This document shows positions 1-8,515 of a stretch of DNA of 64,000 nt, piece by piece. Under the pieces are notes generated by a model that worked only from the letters and a program-made list of their open reading frames with translations, did not search any database and was not told the DNA's origin. The translations under genes and the position numbers were made by a program. Position 1 is the stretch's first letter. Every line of letters begins with the position of its first letter. Origin of the DNA: Planktothrix agardhii NIES-204 (lineage in GTDB: Bacteria; Cyanobacteriota; Cyanobacteriia; Cyanobacteriales; Microcoleaceae); NCBI GenBank assembly GCA_003609755.1, contig AP017991.1:4637001-4701000 (forward strand). Direction: 5' to 3'.

Positions 1-1326
1 GGAATACCCCAAACCGCCCAAACACGGGGGGAAAGGTCGGAAAAACCGCAACTGCTATTCCTGGCAAAAAATGTTCCGAGTCTGGGATATCAGGTCTATT
101 GGTTGGGGCGCAAACAGGCTGAAACCCTTGAAATCTCGCAGAAAAACCCCGATATATCCTATATGGGCAGACATATTGCTGATTATACTGAAAGTATAGC
201 AGAAAAAAACGGGGTTGTCAAATATTATCAGTTAGAACCTCAAAAGATTAGCTTTGAAAACGATATTTTGCGGGTAATTGTAGATACGGAAACCGGAAAT
301 TTAGAACAGGTTTTCGACTTAATTAATCAAAGAAATATCCTCCAACCAGGACTGGGAAATCAATTACAAGTCTTTGCAGATTCAGGACAATATTGGGATG
401 GGTGGAATATTAACCCCAATTATCAACAATATCCCCTAAATTCACCGCAATTAGAATCAATTGAATGGATAGAATCAGGGCCGATAGTTTGGCGGTTGAG
501 AATTATTAAACGATTAAATCAATCAGAGTTTTGCCAGAATTATATTTTAGAACAAGGTTCACCCCTATTAAAAATAGAAACCACCGTTAATTGGCAAGAA
601 CGTCATACTTTAATTAAAGTCGCTTTTCCCCTAACTATTAAGGCGGATTTTGCTAGTTATGAAATTCCCTGTGGAGTGATTCAAAGACCTACTAACCCCC
701 AAACCCCCCCAAGCCCTCCGCCCCCCCTGCCCCCCGTCTACGGGGGGTTTCCGGGGGGGAAAGCTAAATGGGAAGTTCCGGCTATTCATTGGGCAGATAT
801 TAGTACACCTGATTATGGAATTAGTATATTAAATGATAGTAAATATGGTTATGATGCTCAAAGCGATCAACTGCGATTAACATTATTAAGAGGTTCAACC
901 TGGCCCGACCCAGAAGCCGATTTAGGATGGCATCAATTTAGTTATGCAGTTTATCCCCATGCAGGAGATTGGAAACAAGCAAAAACTGTTCAAAAGGGCT
1001 ATGAATTTAATCGACCGTTACAGGTTAAAATCTATCCGCCTATATCCGCAACCGCTAATTTAGAATCATCGAGTTGCCAGAGTTTCCTAGAGTTGGGTTC
1101 GGAACATTTAATTTTAATGGCATTTAAACAGTCAGAAACTAAGTCCAAACAATGGATATTAAGATGTTATGAATGTCAGGGAGAAGAAACTAGGTTAGAA
1201 TTACAGAATAATCTGGGATTAACTATAGACTATTCTGTAAATATATTAGAACAACCCCAGGAAACAACTGCTTTTATATCTGCTTGGAAAATAGTTAGTT
1301 TTGCTCTAACTTCTAGGGAGAGCTAG
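1..1326 (+). CDS. alpha-mannosidase, GH38 family (5'-truncated by the window)
   Basis: The reading frame is open from base 1, so the true start lies upstream and about 440 C-terminal residues are visible. The segment LFLAKNVPSLGYQVYWL and the following beta-rich region (GNQLQVFADSGQYWDGW; HWADIS; LLRGSTWPDPEADLGWH; YAVYPHAGDW) are typical of the C-terminal domains of bacterial and cyanobacterial alpha-mannosidases (GH38), which remove mannose from glycans. The catalytic (beta/alpha) barrel is not in the window, so activity cannot be judged. An unusual Pro/Gly-rich stretch (PSPPPPLPPVYGGFPGG) sits between IQRPT and KAKWEVPA, where I recall family members running almost directly on; it is encoded by a GC-rich palindromic repeat in frame. 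The gene ends in TAG just before an intergenic repeat. Confidence 0.85.
   Translation, partial: GIPQTAQTRGERSEKPQLLFLAKNVPSLGYQVYWLGRKQAETLEISQKNPDISYMGRHIADYTESIAEKNGVVKYYQLEPQKISFENDILRVIVDTETGNLEQVFDLINQRNILQPGLGNQLQVFADSGQYWDGWNINPNYQQYPLNSPQLESIEWIESGPIVWRLRIIKRLNQSEFCQNYILEQGSPLLKIETTVNWQERHTLIKVAFPLTIKADFASYEIPCGVIQRPTNPQTPPSPPPPLPPVYGGFPGGKAKWEVPAIHWADISTPDYGISILNDSKYGYDAQSDQLRLTLLRGSTWPDPEADLGWHQFSYAVYPHAGDWKQAKTVQKGYEFNRPLQVKIYPPISATANLESSSCQSFLELGSEHLILMAFKQSETKSKQWILRCYECQGEETRLELQNNLGLTIDYSVNILEQPQETTAFISAWKIVSFALTSRES
694..762. repeat. GC-rich palindromic repeat inside the alpha-mannosidase gene
   Basis: A run of C tracts, then CCCCCCGTCTACGGGGGG, then GGGGGGAAAG. This matches the palindromic repeats between genes elsewhere in the window (about 18990, 21505, 29570, 34237 and 63015). 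Here it adds roughly 22 codons, rich in Pro and Gly, without breaking the frame. That it is an insertion is inferred from its composition and from my recollection of the family alignment. Confidence 0.75.
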
Positions 1327-1332
1327 ATATAA

Positions 1333-1365
1333 TATAGCAATCCTAAATAGGTTGTAATATTTTAA
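1333..1365. repeat. dispersed repeat TATAGCAATCCTAAATAGG
   Basis: TATAGCAATCCTAAATAGG followed by TTGTAATATTTTAATAG. Near-identical copies lie at 28515 and 62951, and a partial inverted copy is near 18962. It is followed by a purine-rich imperfect repeat (GGGAATAGAGAATATAGAATAGAGAATG). No gene is visible in the stretch 1327-1512. Confidence 0.8.
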
Positions 1366-1512
1366 TAGGGAATAGAGAATATAGAATAGAGAATGATTGT
1401 TTCTTAGATGTCTTGAGTTTGGATTCTGAATTTTGTGCTTTCAGCTACGTTTCTATCCTAAACCCCAAATATCCCAAAAAACTGAAACTTAGCACAGGGT
1501 GAATTTTAACCA

Positions 1513-1911
1513 ATGTCAGATATAACTAATGTTTTAGCGATTGCCGTTGGGGCAGTTCCTGGTGCATTATCTCGGTATCAAATTACCGAATGGACAAAAG
1601 CCAAATTTGGAGCCAAATTTCCCTACGGAACATTTATTATTAATTTAACTGGATGTTTGGCTATGGGTTTCTTCTTCACTATTTCCAAAGGAATTACAGG
1701 CTATCCCAAAGAGTTAGATTTACTGATTAGAACTGGATTTTTAGGTTCTTATACCACATTTTCAACCTATGGCTTTGACACCCTAAGTTTATGGCGGAAT
1801 AAAGAAACCTTTCTCACAGCTTTTTATTGGGCTGGGAGTGCAATTTTAGGACTAGGAGTAGTGATGATAGGCGTGACGCTCGCCAATGCTGTTGTCCCCC
1901 CTTCATCATAA
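1513..1911 (+). CDS. crcB: fluoride channel CrcB/FluC, first copy
   Basis: 132 residues, the usual size of a CrcB/FluC subunit. It exports fluoride through a dual-topology dimer in the cytoplasmic membrane. Four hydrophobic segments are visible, with the family motifs GTFIINLTGC (about residues 38-47) and GFLGSYTTFSTYG (about 74-86), which carries the pore-lining Phe/Thr/Ser residues. A second, different copy follows 61 bp downstream on the same strand, a common arrangement in which the two proteins may form a heterodimer. I looked for a fluoride riboswitch upstream and saw no convincing one. Confidence 0.9.
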   Translation: MSDITNVLAIAVGAVPGALSRYQITEWTKAKFGAKFPYGTFIINLTGCLAMGFFFTISKGITGYPKELDLLIRTGFLGSYTTFSTYGFDTLSLWRNKETFLTAFYWAGSAILGLGVVMIGVTLANAVVPPSS

Positions 1912-1972
1912 AAAACAGTTGAGATCTAGCTGACAAAAAACCACAAATAATCAATATTTTAGGTAAAACACA

Positions 1973-2380
1973 ATGGAATTTTTGAAAGGACGTTATTCCC
2001 TAGCTATAGCAATTGGGGCTATTTTTGGTGCATTGAGTCGTTTCTATTTCACCGAAGCCGCCAAAGCAATTTTTGGCAAAAATTTTGGCTTTTATGGCAC
2101 ATTTTTTATTAACGTGACGGGCTGTTTATTGATTGCTTATATTTTGACTTTAGCGATCGAAAATATTCGGTTGATCTCCCCGGAATTCCGACTGATGACG
2201 ACAACGGGTTTCTGCGGAGCCTATACAACCTTTTCGACCTACGGTTTAGAAGCCAATAATTTCTTAGCCAAGGGAGATAACCAAACGATGTTCCTTTATT
2301 TTTTCGGAAGTGCCGTAGTCGGTATGATTTGTGTCCAAATCGGTGTTTTATTGGCAAGAGCAGGTCTTCCAAAAACTTAA
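1973..2380 (+). CDS. crcB: fluoride channel CrcB/FluC, second copy
   Basis: 135 residues, paralogous to the preceding gene and probably co-transcribed with it. Motifs GTFFINVTGC and GFCGAYTTFSTYG are intact and four membrane segments can be drawn. The two copies differ in many hydrophobic positions, so this is an old duplication or a dedicated heterodimer partner, not a recent tandem repeat. Role: passive fluoride efflux. No gene is visible between its end and 2618, only a small hairpin around 2510-2535 (CTCTCGTTGTTAGAGAG). Confidence 0.9.
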   Translation: MEFLKGRYSLAIAIGAIFGALSRFYFTEAAKAIFGKNFGFYGTFFINVTGCLLIAYILTLAIENIRLISPEFRLMTTTGFCGAYTTFSTYGLEANNFLAKGDNQTMFLYFFGSAVVGMICVQIGVLLARAGLPKT

Positions 2381-2617
2381 ATTGTAGCGGTTTGTAGTCA
2401 AATGAGGTAGACTTGCAGTGGCTCTAATTCTGATTAGTAAAGGAGTTGATGCTTGAGGGAAAATATTTCTAAACTTCAGCATTTTAATCCAGCATGGCGA
2501 AAAAAGCTGTAACTCTCGTTGTTAGAGAGCTACGCACTAGGGAACAGGGAACAGGATTTAGAAGTATCCTAACTGTAATGCGTAGCGCTATAGATTAAAC
2601 TTAACCCACCCTTAATA

Positions 2618-3139
2618 TTATTGGACTCCCATGCGAATTTCCGAACAAAAAGAAGCCTGAGTTAGTCCAGTATTATTTTTAACAATGCTAGTTCTAAGTC
2701 GGAGATTTGGCATCAAATACCATAACCTTTCTTCTACATAAAAGTTAGGAGATTCTGTAATTATGGTTAATACTTCATCCTCTCCGAAACTATAGCTTCC
2801 CGATAGAGATTGATTCGGGTTAGTACCTTGAGATTGGAGTAATTGACCTGCTTGGGGATGTTCAGGATTAATAATTGGAACTAAAATAGCCGAGCCTTTT
2901 TGTTGATTAGAGTTTCCTTCTGTTGTTCCATCCCAGGTTAAGCGAAACCCCTCGGAAATTGTGGTCGGGTCAATATGATGCTGTTGACAAAGTTGAATAA
3001 CTTTAGCATCAGTTTGGGGTAAAGTATCAATGATCAGATTAGACTTACCCGCCTGTAATTGTCCTGATTTTAAATTGTGTAAAGTGCGTTGGGAAAACCA
3101 TTTGCCAGCACTTAATTCAAAAAATTCAATAATATTCAT
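2618..3139 (-). CDS. phycobiliprotein lyase, CpcS/CpeS (CpcU-like) family
   Basis: 173 residues. The start MNIIEFFELSAGKWFSQRT, the central WDGTTEG, and the C-terminal RLWYLMPNLRLRTSIV and FCSEIRMG match the S-type bilin lyases. These lipocalin-fold enzymes attach phycocyanobilin to the Cys-82-equivalent of phycobiliprotein subunits. The family includes CpcS, CpeS and the partner CpcU; the sequence alone does not let me choose. Its natural substrates include allophycocyanin subunits such as the ApcF encoded at 23.6 kb. It stands alone on the minus strand with an ATG start. Confidence 0.82.
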   Translation of the reverse strand: MNIIEFFELSAGKWFSQRTLHNLKSGQLQAGKSNLIIDTLPQTDAKVIQLCQQHHIDPTTISEGFRLTWDGTTEGNSNQQKGSAILVPIINPEHPQAGQLLQSQGTNPNQSLSGSYSFGEDEVLTIITESPNFYVEERLWYLMPNLRLRTSIVKNNTGLTQASFCSEIRMGVQ

Positions 3140-3246
3140 CTTTGATAAACTAAAAAAGGAAAGGCTGATTTCACTTAATTTTATTGCATAAAGAAGTTTG
3201 ATGCAATTGCTTCTTATTGTAGCACAGTCTATTCCAAATTAGAAAT

Positions 3247-3304
3247 AGGGGCGGGTTTAGATAGTTTTGGGGTGAAAATCACAGATAGTCTCGAACCCGC
3301 CCCT
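3247..3304. repeat. inverted repeat AGGGGCGGGTT ... AACCCGCCCCT
   Basis: Two perfect 11-bp arms separated by 36 bp (GTTTAGATAG ... ATAGTCTCG). It lies in the gap between the lyase and the LD-carboxypeptidase genes. GC-rich arms in AT-rich surroundings suggest a dispersed palindromic repeat rather than a gene-specific terminator, since no T-tract adjoins either arm. Confidence 0.8.
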
Positions 3305-3382
3305 ACGATGATAATTTATATAATGTTTATAACAATTTCTTTGTGTATTTGTGTCTTTGTGGTTAAATTAAATAAACTCTCC

Positions 3383-4282
3383 CTAACCCCAACTTAATGT
3401 TCCCTTTTCTCCATCAAGATTAACCATCATCCCAACGGGTAAAATAGGATTAGATCCTTGATGACCAAAGGGTAAATTAGAGACAATGGGAATGCCTAAA
3501 TCCCCTAAGCGATCGCGTAATACTTCTTCTAGGGTAAAACTATTATTATTCCCTTTAGCATGACAATCACTAAATCTTCCTAATCCAATTCCTCTAACTC
3601 CTTTAAACCCTCCGACCATCCGCCAATAGGTTAACATTCGATCCAAACGATAGGGTTCTTCGTTAACATCTTCAAAAGCAATAATAGTATTAGTTAAATC
3701 CGGTTGATAGGCTGTTCCTAATAGGTGGGTTGCTACGGTTAAGTTAGCTGGAAATAATCGACCTGAAACAGATTTTCCACCCCAACCTTCTCCTTGTAAA
3801 GTATCAAAAAATCCGGTTTCTATTCCCTTAAATAAACGTTGAATTGACCAATCTGGCTCAGTAGCTAAGGTGGTAATAACTGGGCCATGAATGCCGATAA
3901 TTTGGGGGTGATTTGCAAAAGCCCATAATAGTCCGGTAATATCAGAAAATCCGATTAAAAATTTAGGATCTGGGGAAATTTGGGTAATATTTTCCCATTT
4001 CCAACCTTCTAATAATCGAGTTGACCCAAACCCGCCCCTAGCGCATAAAATCCCGCGACAATTGGGGTCGGTTAAAGCTTCTATTAACTGTTGTCGGCGG
4101 TTTTCATCGGTTCCGGCTAAATAGCCTGTAACTTGATCAAAACCTGGTGTTAATTCAATATTATAACCGTGCGATCGCCAAATTTCAACCCCAGCCTCAA
4201 ACCTTTCCCATTCTCTTAATGCTCCACTGGGGGTAATTACTTTTAATTTATCTCCGGGTTTTAATCTTGGAAAATTGTTCAT
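3383..4282 (-). CDS. LD-carboxypeptidase, peptidase family S66
   Basis: 299 residues, normal for the family. It would cleave the terminal D-Ala from the L,D bond of tetrapeptides during murein recycling in the cytoplasm. Visible: N-terminal KLKVITPSG, ARGGFG (81-86), the nucleophile elbow GFSDIT with Ser113, the acidic residue in AFEDVNEEPYRLDRML (Glu204 by alignment with LdcA), and His274 in PFGHQG, so the Ser-Glu-His triad is complete. Next on the same strand come a glycosyltransferase (51 bp downstream, with a small AAGCCCTGAAGGGCTT palindrome between) and a GH108 muramidase. Confidence 0.88.
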   Translation of the reverse strand: MNNFPRLKPGDKLKVITPSGALREWERFEAGVEIWRSHGYNIELTPGFDQVTGYLAGTDENRRQQLIEALTDPNCRGILCARGGFGSTRLLEGWKWENITQISPDPKFLIGFSDITGLLWAFANHPQIIGIHGPVITTLATEPDWSIQRLFKGIETGFFDTLQGEGWGGKSVSGRLFPANLTVATHLLGTAYQPDLTNTIIAFEDVNEEPYRLDRMLTYWRMVGGFKGVRGIGLGRFSDCHAKGNNNSFTLEEVLRDRLGDLGIPIVSNLPFGHQGSNPILPVGMMVNLDGEKGTLSWG

Positions 4283-4333
4283 GATTGTTTGTTTGTGATA
4301 TAAAATAATAATAAGAAAGCCCTGAAGGGCTTA

Positions 4334-5401
4334 CTACGGGATGAGTTGAAATAACCATTGTTCCATGCGATCGCCTAATCTATCTAAAGAATATTCGGTT
4401 TCTGCCTGTTTACGACACACAGAACGGTCAATTTTATCTATATTATTGATAGCATGAACTAACTGATTAATATTATCAGGTTCTACTAACCAACCTGTAA
4501 TTCCATCTCGAATAATTTCTGTTGGCCCGCCTCGACGATAGGAGATGACTGGAACACCACAGGCTAAGGCTTCAATTGCAACATTTCCAAAGGCTTCTAT
4601 CCAGCGATGGGTCATTAGTAAAGCCCGACATTGTCCTAGTTTGGCTTGCAGTTTTTCTGTTGATAAAAAGCCTAAATATTCCATAGGAGCATCAACATAA
4701 TTATTCAGAATATTTTCCCAATAAACTGGGTCTTGAATTTTGCCCATAATTATTAAGGGTATACCCGTTTTAGCTGAAGCAGCCACCACATCTTCTAAAC
4801 CTTTTTCTGGCGAAATTCTACCTACCCAAGCTAATTGATTTTGAGGTTCAGTACAGAAATGATATTGAGATAATTCAATCGCATTACTTAAACAAAAATA
4901 ACCTGCTTTTAAACCAAAAGTTTCCGCTTGACTATGGGTATGAAAGGCAATAGAACCCGGACAGTGTTTAATTGCTTCTTGAACCGCCCGATCCATTACA
5001 TCCGTTAAAGAGGCCATGCTAACTAAATGAATTAATTTACCTTTAAAAAAAGGAGTTAAAAATAAAGGCAACCAATCATAAGCAAAGTTGACAATAATAT
5101 CATACTGATCAGCAACTTCCCCAGCATAATTCCATAGATTTGTCAATACAGAATTATCGGGTAAAATTACAGGATCATGACGATTTTGGGTTTGGGCATA
5201 GGTTTGTAATTCTCCTGAAATTTCTACTACTAAAAAAGATTCTAATTCAGAGGTTTCAGGGGCAACAATTGTAATTTTATGACCCCGTTTTTGCAAAATA
5301 GTTGCAATATTTAATACTGTTAACTCTACACCTCCTCCCAACCCAGACCCCAAGGGCCCAACCGGAGTAGATACTAATAATAATTTTAAAGATTTGTTCA
5401 T
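4334..5401 (-). CDS. glycosyltransferase family 4, similar to UDP-glucose:tetrahydrobiopterin glucosyltransferase
   Basis: 355 residues with two Rossmann domains of GT-B fold. The N-terminus LLLVSTPVGPLGSGLGGGVE, the region NFAYDWLPLFLTPFF, and the C-terminal GRISPEKGLEDVVAA, IEAFGNVAIEALACGVPVIS and GGPTEIIRDGITGWLVEPD are GT4 hallmarks, including the E-x7-E donor site. The pattern STPVGPLGSGxGGGVELT is the one I recall from cyanobacterial pteridine glucosyltransferases (BGluT). That makes biopterin glucoside synthesis, linked to UV-A phototaxis and photoprotection, a likely but unproven role. It starts 6 bp after the muramidase stop and is probably co-transcribed with it. Confidence 0.75.
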   Translation of the reverse strand: MNKSLKLLLVSTPVGPLGSGLGGGVELTVLNIATILQKRGHKITIVAPETSELESFLVVEISGELQTYAQTQNRHDPVILPDNSVLTNLWNYAGEVADQYDIIVNFAYDWLPLFLTPFFKGKLIHLVSMASLTDVMDRAVQEAIKHCPGSIAFHTHSQAETFGLKAGYFCLSNAIELSQYHFCTEPQNQLAWVGRISPEKGLEDVVAASAKTGIPLIIMGKIQDPVYWENILNNYVDAPMEYLGFLSTEKLQAKLGQCRALLMTHRWIEAFGNVAIEALACGVPVISYRRGGPTEIIRDGITGWLVEPDNINQLVHAINNIDKIDRSVCRKQAETEYSLDRLGDRMEQWLFQLIP

Positions 5402-5407
5402 ATATAG

Positions 5408-6055
5408 TTATTGTTTTTTGAGTAAATCCACGGCTTCTTGTAATAACTGAATAGCCTGCTCTACTTTACTCAATATTTCTGTTTGACTGACGGGTTTTGG
5501 TGTTGGTTTCGGTGTTGTTAATCCGCCTAATTCATTCACATACAGCAATAAATCCCGATCTCGTCGTAACCATCCCGCTAAGAAAACTTCTTGACTGGGG
5601 TTAGCTTTTACCCGTTGATAGCGATAGTCAATTCGATTTTGACAATAGCGTTGGGCGGTTGGTAAATTATTGACTTTTTCTAGTGCAGTTTTTGATTTAG
5701 CTCCAAAATTTCCATCAACAGTTAACCCGCCAATGGCTTCTTGTAGAAATTCTAAACTACCTTTTACACTAAAATTAACGGCGGTATCAAAATGGGCTAC
5801 TGCTAAGGGTAACACCATGGAATCTGCTAAACAGGGTTTCCAAAATTGTTCATAATAGACTGCTTCTACTTCAGTTGAGGTAATTTGTAATACCGACTTA
5901 GAAGCTAATTTTTTACCTTGTAAATAGCTATCATAAGTTGGTTGAGAAATACCATAATTGACTGTACCCGCTAAATCTCTAGTATCACCTACGCCAGCTT
6001 CCCATTTTAAGGTAAATTTTAACGCGGTTTTAAAGGCTTCAGGATATTCAGGCAT
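5408..6055 (-). CDS. GH108-type N-acetylmuramidase with peptidoglycan-binding domain
   Basis: 215 residues. The N-terminal half has the GH108 pattern: KFTLKWEAGVGDTRDLAGTVNYGIS with the catalytic Glu of KWEAG at about residue 19, then YYEQFWKPC and AVAHFDTAVNF. The second half (about 95-170, LQEAIGGLTVDGNFGAKSK ... GWLRRDRDL) matches the peptidoglycan-binding domain usually fused to it. A 45-residue tail with a Pro/Lys-rich linker (TTPKPTPKPVSQ) and a short coiled coil follows. Such proteins are common as phage endolysins and as bacterial autolysins. No signal peptide and no holin gene are visible, so a phage relic or an exported lysin are both possible. Confidence 0.8.
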   Translation of the reverse strand: MPEYPEAFKTALKFTLKWEAGVGDTRDLAGTVNYGISQPTYDSYLQGKKLASKSVLQITSTEVEAVYYEQFWKPCLADSMVLPLAVAHFDTAVNFSVKGSLEFLQEAIGGLTVDGNFGAKSKTALEKVNNLPTAQRYCQNRIDYRYQRVKANPSQEVFLAGWLRRDRDLLLYVNELGGLTTPKPTPKPVSQTEILSKVEQAIQLLQEAVDLLKKQ

Positions 6056-6159
6056 GATTTTAATTTAGGTAATAGGTAATAGGGAATATTGCAATAGCGA
6101 GGGGGGATGCTCGCACTACAACAAATGGAAAGACGATCAACCCCCAAATTTGATTAAAA

Positions 6160-7122
6160 CTAGCTACGCTGAATTTCAGCAAAGATTTCGTTTAAGATTT
6201 CTTGGGCTCCTTGATCTTTGAGTTTATGGGCGAGTTGAATACCCAAATCTTCAGCATCAGTGGTATTTCCAATTACAGTATCTTTAATTAACCGTTTGCC
6301 ATCAAGACTTGCCACCATTCCTACTAAAGTGAGTTGGTCGCCCTCAATAAAAGTATTAACTCCAATGGGAACTTGACAACCGCCTTCCAACTCGCGTAAA
6401 AATGCCCTTTCAGCATAACATCTTTGGGCGGTGGGAGTGTGTTCGAGGACTTTAATAATATCAAGAATATCGCTATCTCCTTCTCGACATTCTATCCCTA
6501 AAGCACCTTGTCCGACGGCGTGGAGAGAAATTTCTGGGGTGATGACTTGATGAATGCGATCGCTCATATCCAAACGAACTAACCCAGCAACGGCCAGAAT
6601 AATTGCATCATATTCTCCATTATCCAATTTTTGGAGACGAGTATTCAGGTTGCCGCGAATATCTTTGAATTCTAAATGGGGATAATGATATCTAAGTTGG
6701 GCTAGGCGTCGCAGGGAAGAAGTGCCAATAATAGCGCCTGCTGGTAGGGTTTCGAGTTGTTTATCTTTGTGGTTTTCATGAACAACTAAAGCATCGGCCG
6801 GATCTTCGCGTTCCGAGACACAGCCTAACATTAATCCTTGGGGAAGTCGAGTTGGTAAATCCTTGAGGGAGTGCACCGCAATATCACTGCTACGGTCAAG
6901 CATCCCTAATTCTAATTCTTTGGTAAATAGTCCCTTATCGCCAATTTTAGCCAGGGCGACATCCAGGATGTTATCGCCTTGGGTGGACATAGTTTGCACT
7001 TCAAAGGTGATGTCGGGGAAGTGTTTCTGAAGTTCTCCCTGTACCCAATGGGTTTGGACTAGGGCGAGTTGGCTTTTGCGCGATGCAATACGGACGGTAC
7101 GAGTCGGGGCAGATACAGACAT
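6160..7122 (-). CDS. hemC: porphobilinogen deaminase (hydroxymethylbilane synthase)
   Basis: 320 residues from the ATG at 7122; an upstream in-frame TTG at 7140 is less likely. It polymerises four porphobilinogens to hydroxymethylbilane in the tetrapyrrole pathway, feeding chlorophyll, haem and phycobilins. Visible: [12 protein letters not shown] (12-23), the active-site stretch GLFTKELE and [17 protein letters not shown] (135-144), RGNLNTRL (156-163), and Cys249 in ELEGGCQVP, which binds the dipyrromethane cofactor. All key residues are present. The gene is on its own on the minus strand. Confidence 0.95.
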   Translation of the reverse strand: MSVSAPTRTVRIASRKSQLALVQTHWVQGELQKHFPDITFEVQTMSTQGDNILDVALAKIGDKGLFTKELELGMLDRSSDIAVHSLKDLPTRLPQGLMLGCVSEREDPADALVVHENHKDKQLETLPAGAIIGTSSLRRLAQLRYHYPHLEFKDIRGNLNTRLQKLDNGEYDAIILAVAGLVRLDMSDRIHQVITPEISLHAVGQGALGIECREGDSDILDIIKVLEHTPTAQRCYAERAFLRELEGGCQVPIGVNTFIEGDQLTLVGMVASLDGKRLIKDTVIGNTTDAEDLGIQLAHKLKDQGAQEILNEIFAEIQRS

Positions 7123-7319
7123 ACTAAAGCAATAATACAAGCAAATAAGGTAACTGAATCTAGCCTACCGCAAGCAGGGACGTCAAGGTTGTTAAGGTGT
7201 GTGACAAGCGGCGGGTATTTGGTACCGGCATTTTTTATGAGGTGATCTTATAATCTAATTTTTATATGCTATACTTAAAGTTATTATTGATTAAATTTAT
7301 ACAATATGAATGATTACAA

Positions 7320-7565
7320 ATGTCAAAATTTAAAGTTTTATCGGGTCAAGAAGTTATTTCTATCTTAGGTCGCTTTGGTTTTGAAATCCATAGTCAAAAA
7401 GGAAGCCATGTTAAACTACGTCGTTATAATTTAGGGAATAAGGAAACTTTAACAGTCCCTAATCACCGACAGTTAGAGCCAGGAACCTGTAAAGCCATTT
7501 TTAAACAAGCAGCTAAATATATTCCTGAGTCAGAGCTTGCGGTTTACTTCTATAACAAATATTAA
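7320..7565 (+). CDS. hicA: HicA-type mRNA interferase toxin
   Basis: 81 residues with the single dsRBD-like domain of HicA: SGQEVISILGRFGFEIHSQKGSH, the catalytic His of KGSHVKL, then TVPNHRQLEPGTCKAIFKQA. It would cleave translated mRNA unless bound by HicB. A HicB-like gene lies downstream on the same strand, but 150 bp away and beyond a terminator-like hairpin, unlike the usual overlapping or adjacent pair. Confidence 0.85.
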   Translation: MSKFKVLSGQEVISILGRFGFEIHSQKGSHVKLRRYNLGNKETLTVPNHRQLEPGTCKAIFKQAAKYIPESELAVYFYNKY

Positions 7566-7659
7566 TCTTTATAAATAGATCCACTTATTCACGGTTATGA
7601 AAAGTTGAATGGAGAAATATAGATTAAAAGTATTGTTGCAGGCGATGTAAATAGAGGCC

Positions 7660-7698
7660 AGGGTGTGTTAAGTTAAAAGGTAACATACCCTATTTTTT
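7660..7698 (+). terminator. terminator-like hairpin between hicA and hicB
   Basis: AGGGTGTGTTA, a 10-base loop, then TAACATACCCT (11-bp stem with one G-U pair), followed by ATTTTTT. This is the form of an intrinsic terminator on the plus strand. It sits only 17 bases before the hicB ATG, leaving little room for a separate hicB promoter. Confidence 0.65.
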
Positions 7699-7715
7699 GA
7701 GTTTACCGGAAAATT

Positions 7716-7967
7716 ATGTCTATGTCATTAAAAGAAAATATCCAAGCCATTATTCATCGAGGCGAACAACAGGGTTATGTTGCTGAATGCCTTGATATTA
7801 ATGTAGTCACACAGGGAGAAACCTTAGATGATGTGGTTTATAATTTACAAGAGGCTGTTGCTTTACATTTAGAAGATGAAAATTTAACCGAATTTGGACT
7901 CATTGATCATCCTTCAATTTTGATTAAATTTGAGTTAAAGTTTGATTCTGTACCTTTTTTGAAATAA
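7716..7967 (+). CDS. hicB: HicB-type antitoxin, short form
   Basis: 83 residues with the HicB RNase-H-like partial fold: GYVAECLDINVVTQGETLDDVVYNLQEAV, then a short C-terminus. The DNA-binding domain of longer HicB proteins is absent, as in many cyanobacterial copies. It should bind and block HicA. The ATG follows the terminator-like hairpin closely. The order toxin-antitoxin is the normal hicAB order. Confidence 0.8.
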   Translation: MSMSLKENIQAIIHRGEQQGYVAECLDINVVTQGETLDDVVYNLQEAVALHLEDENLTEFGLIDHPSILIKFELKFDSVPFLK

Positions 7968-8046
7968 AAAATATGAATTGGATGTTATTGGAAGTATTGT
8001 AGATTTACCCACCGATTTGATCACAAATCCTGATTATTTTAATTAA
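7963..8046 (+). pseudogene. possible short coding remnant after hicB
   Basis: An open frame overlapping the hicB stop reads KYELDVIGSIVDLPTDLI followed by TNPDYFN and a stop. It has no start codon. The composition looks protein-like, and I suspect the tail of a small antitoxin-like or hypothetical gene, but I cannot name the family. The rest of the gap to 8150 holds a GCGATCGC site and part of a palindromic repeat (GTTGGATTTATGGGCCCAAGCCCAACAAC). Confidence 0.25.
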
Positions 8047-8149
8047 TAATGCGATCGCACATCCAAGAAACCGTCTTTCTAAGGATTAATTCTTGTTGGA
8101 TTTATGGGCCCAAGCCCAACAACGGAGTTTTTAGTTAATCAAAAAAAGG

Positions 8150-8506
8150 CTATAATATAGTGAGAATTAAACTAATAATTAATAACCCTAAAACAATCAG
8201 CCAAACCTTATTCTGTTGTAGCCAAATTCTGAACGCGACAAATAGAGTTTGCTGAGGTTTAATCGCAGTATAAATTAACGGTTCTGAACGATTTTGATAG
8301 AGGGTACATTCCTGAGCAAAAGGACGTTGGGGAAAGTTGCAAGTATCATCATCGTGATAGAGACAAGTTTCACACAAATATTCCTTCCCCGTCGAACGAT
8401 AGAGGGGAATACCGGGGTGTCCAAAGGCTTTGAGTTGAGCTTGACAATGGGGACAACTTAACGCCTGAGAATCAATAAGTTGGTGACACAGGGGACAATG
8501 GGACAT
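8150..8506 (-). CDS. zinc-ribbon membrane protein, unknown function
   Basis: 118 residues. Two pairs of CxxC at the N-terminus (CPLCHQ and CPHCQ) form a zinc ribbon. A second Cys cluster follows (CETCLYHDDDTCNFPQRPFAQEC), and a single C-terminal membrane span (VWLIVLGLLIISLILTIL) ends the protein. I recognise it as a conserved cyanobacterial hypothetical type, with no known role. The topology suggests a metal-binding domain facing the cytoplasm. Confidence 0.7.
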   Translation of the reverse strand: MSHCPLCHQLIDSQALSCPHCQAQLKAFGHPGIPLYRSTGKEYLCETCLYHDDDTCNFPQRPFAQECTLYQNRSEPLIYTAIKPQQTLFVAFRIWLQQNKVWLIVLGLLIISLILTIL

Positions 8507-8515
8507 TTTGAAGAT

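Noticed and set aside
1327-1512. Fluoride riboswitch upstream of crcB
   Set aside because: The conserved pairing and loop sequences could not be found by eye.
5408-6055. Prophage, suggested by the GH108 lysin
   Set aside because: No holin, structural, integrase or packaging gene is near; the neighbours are chromosomal.
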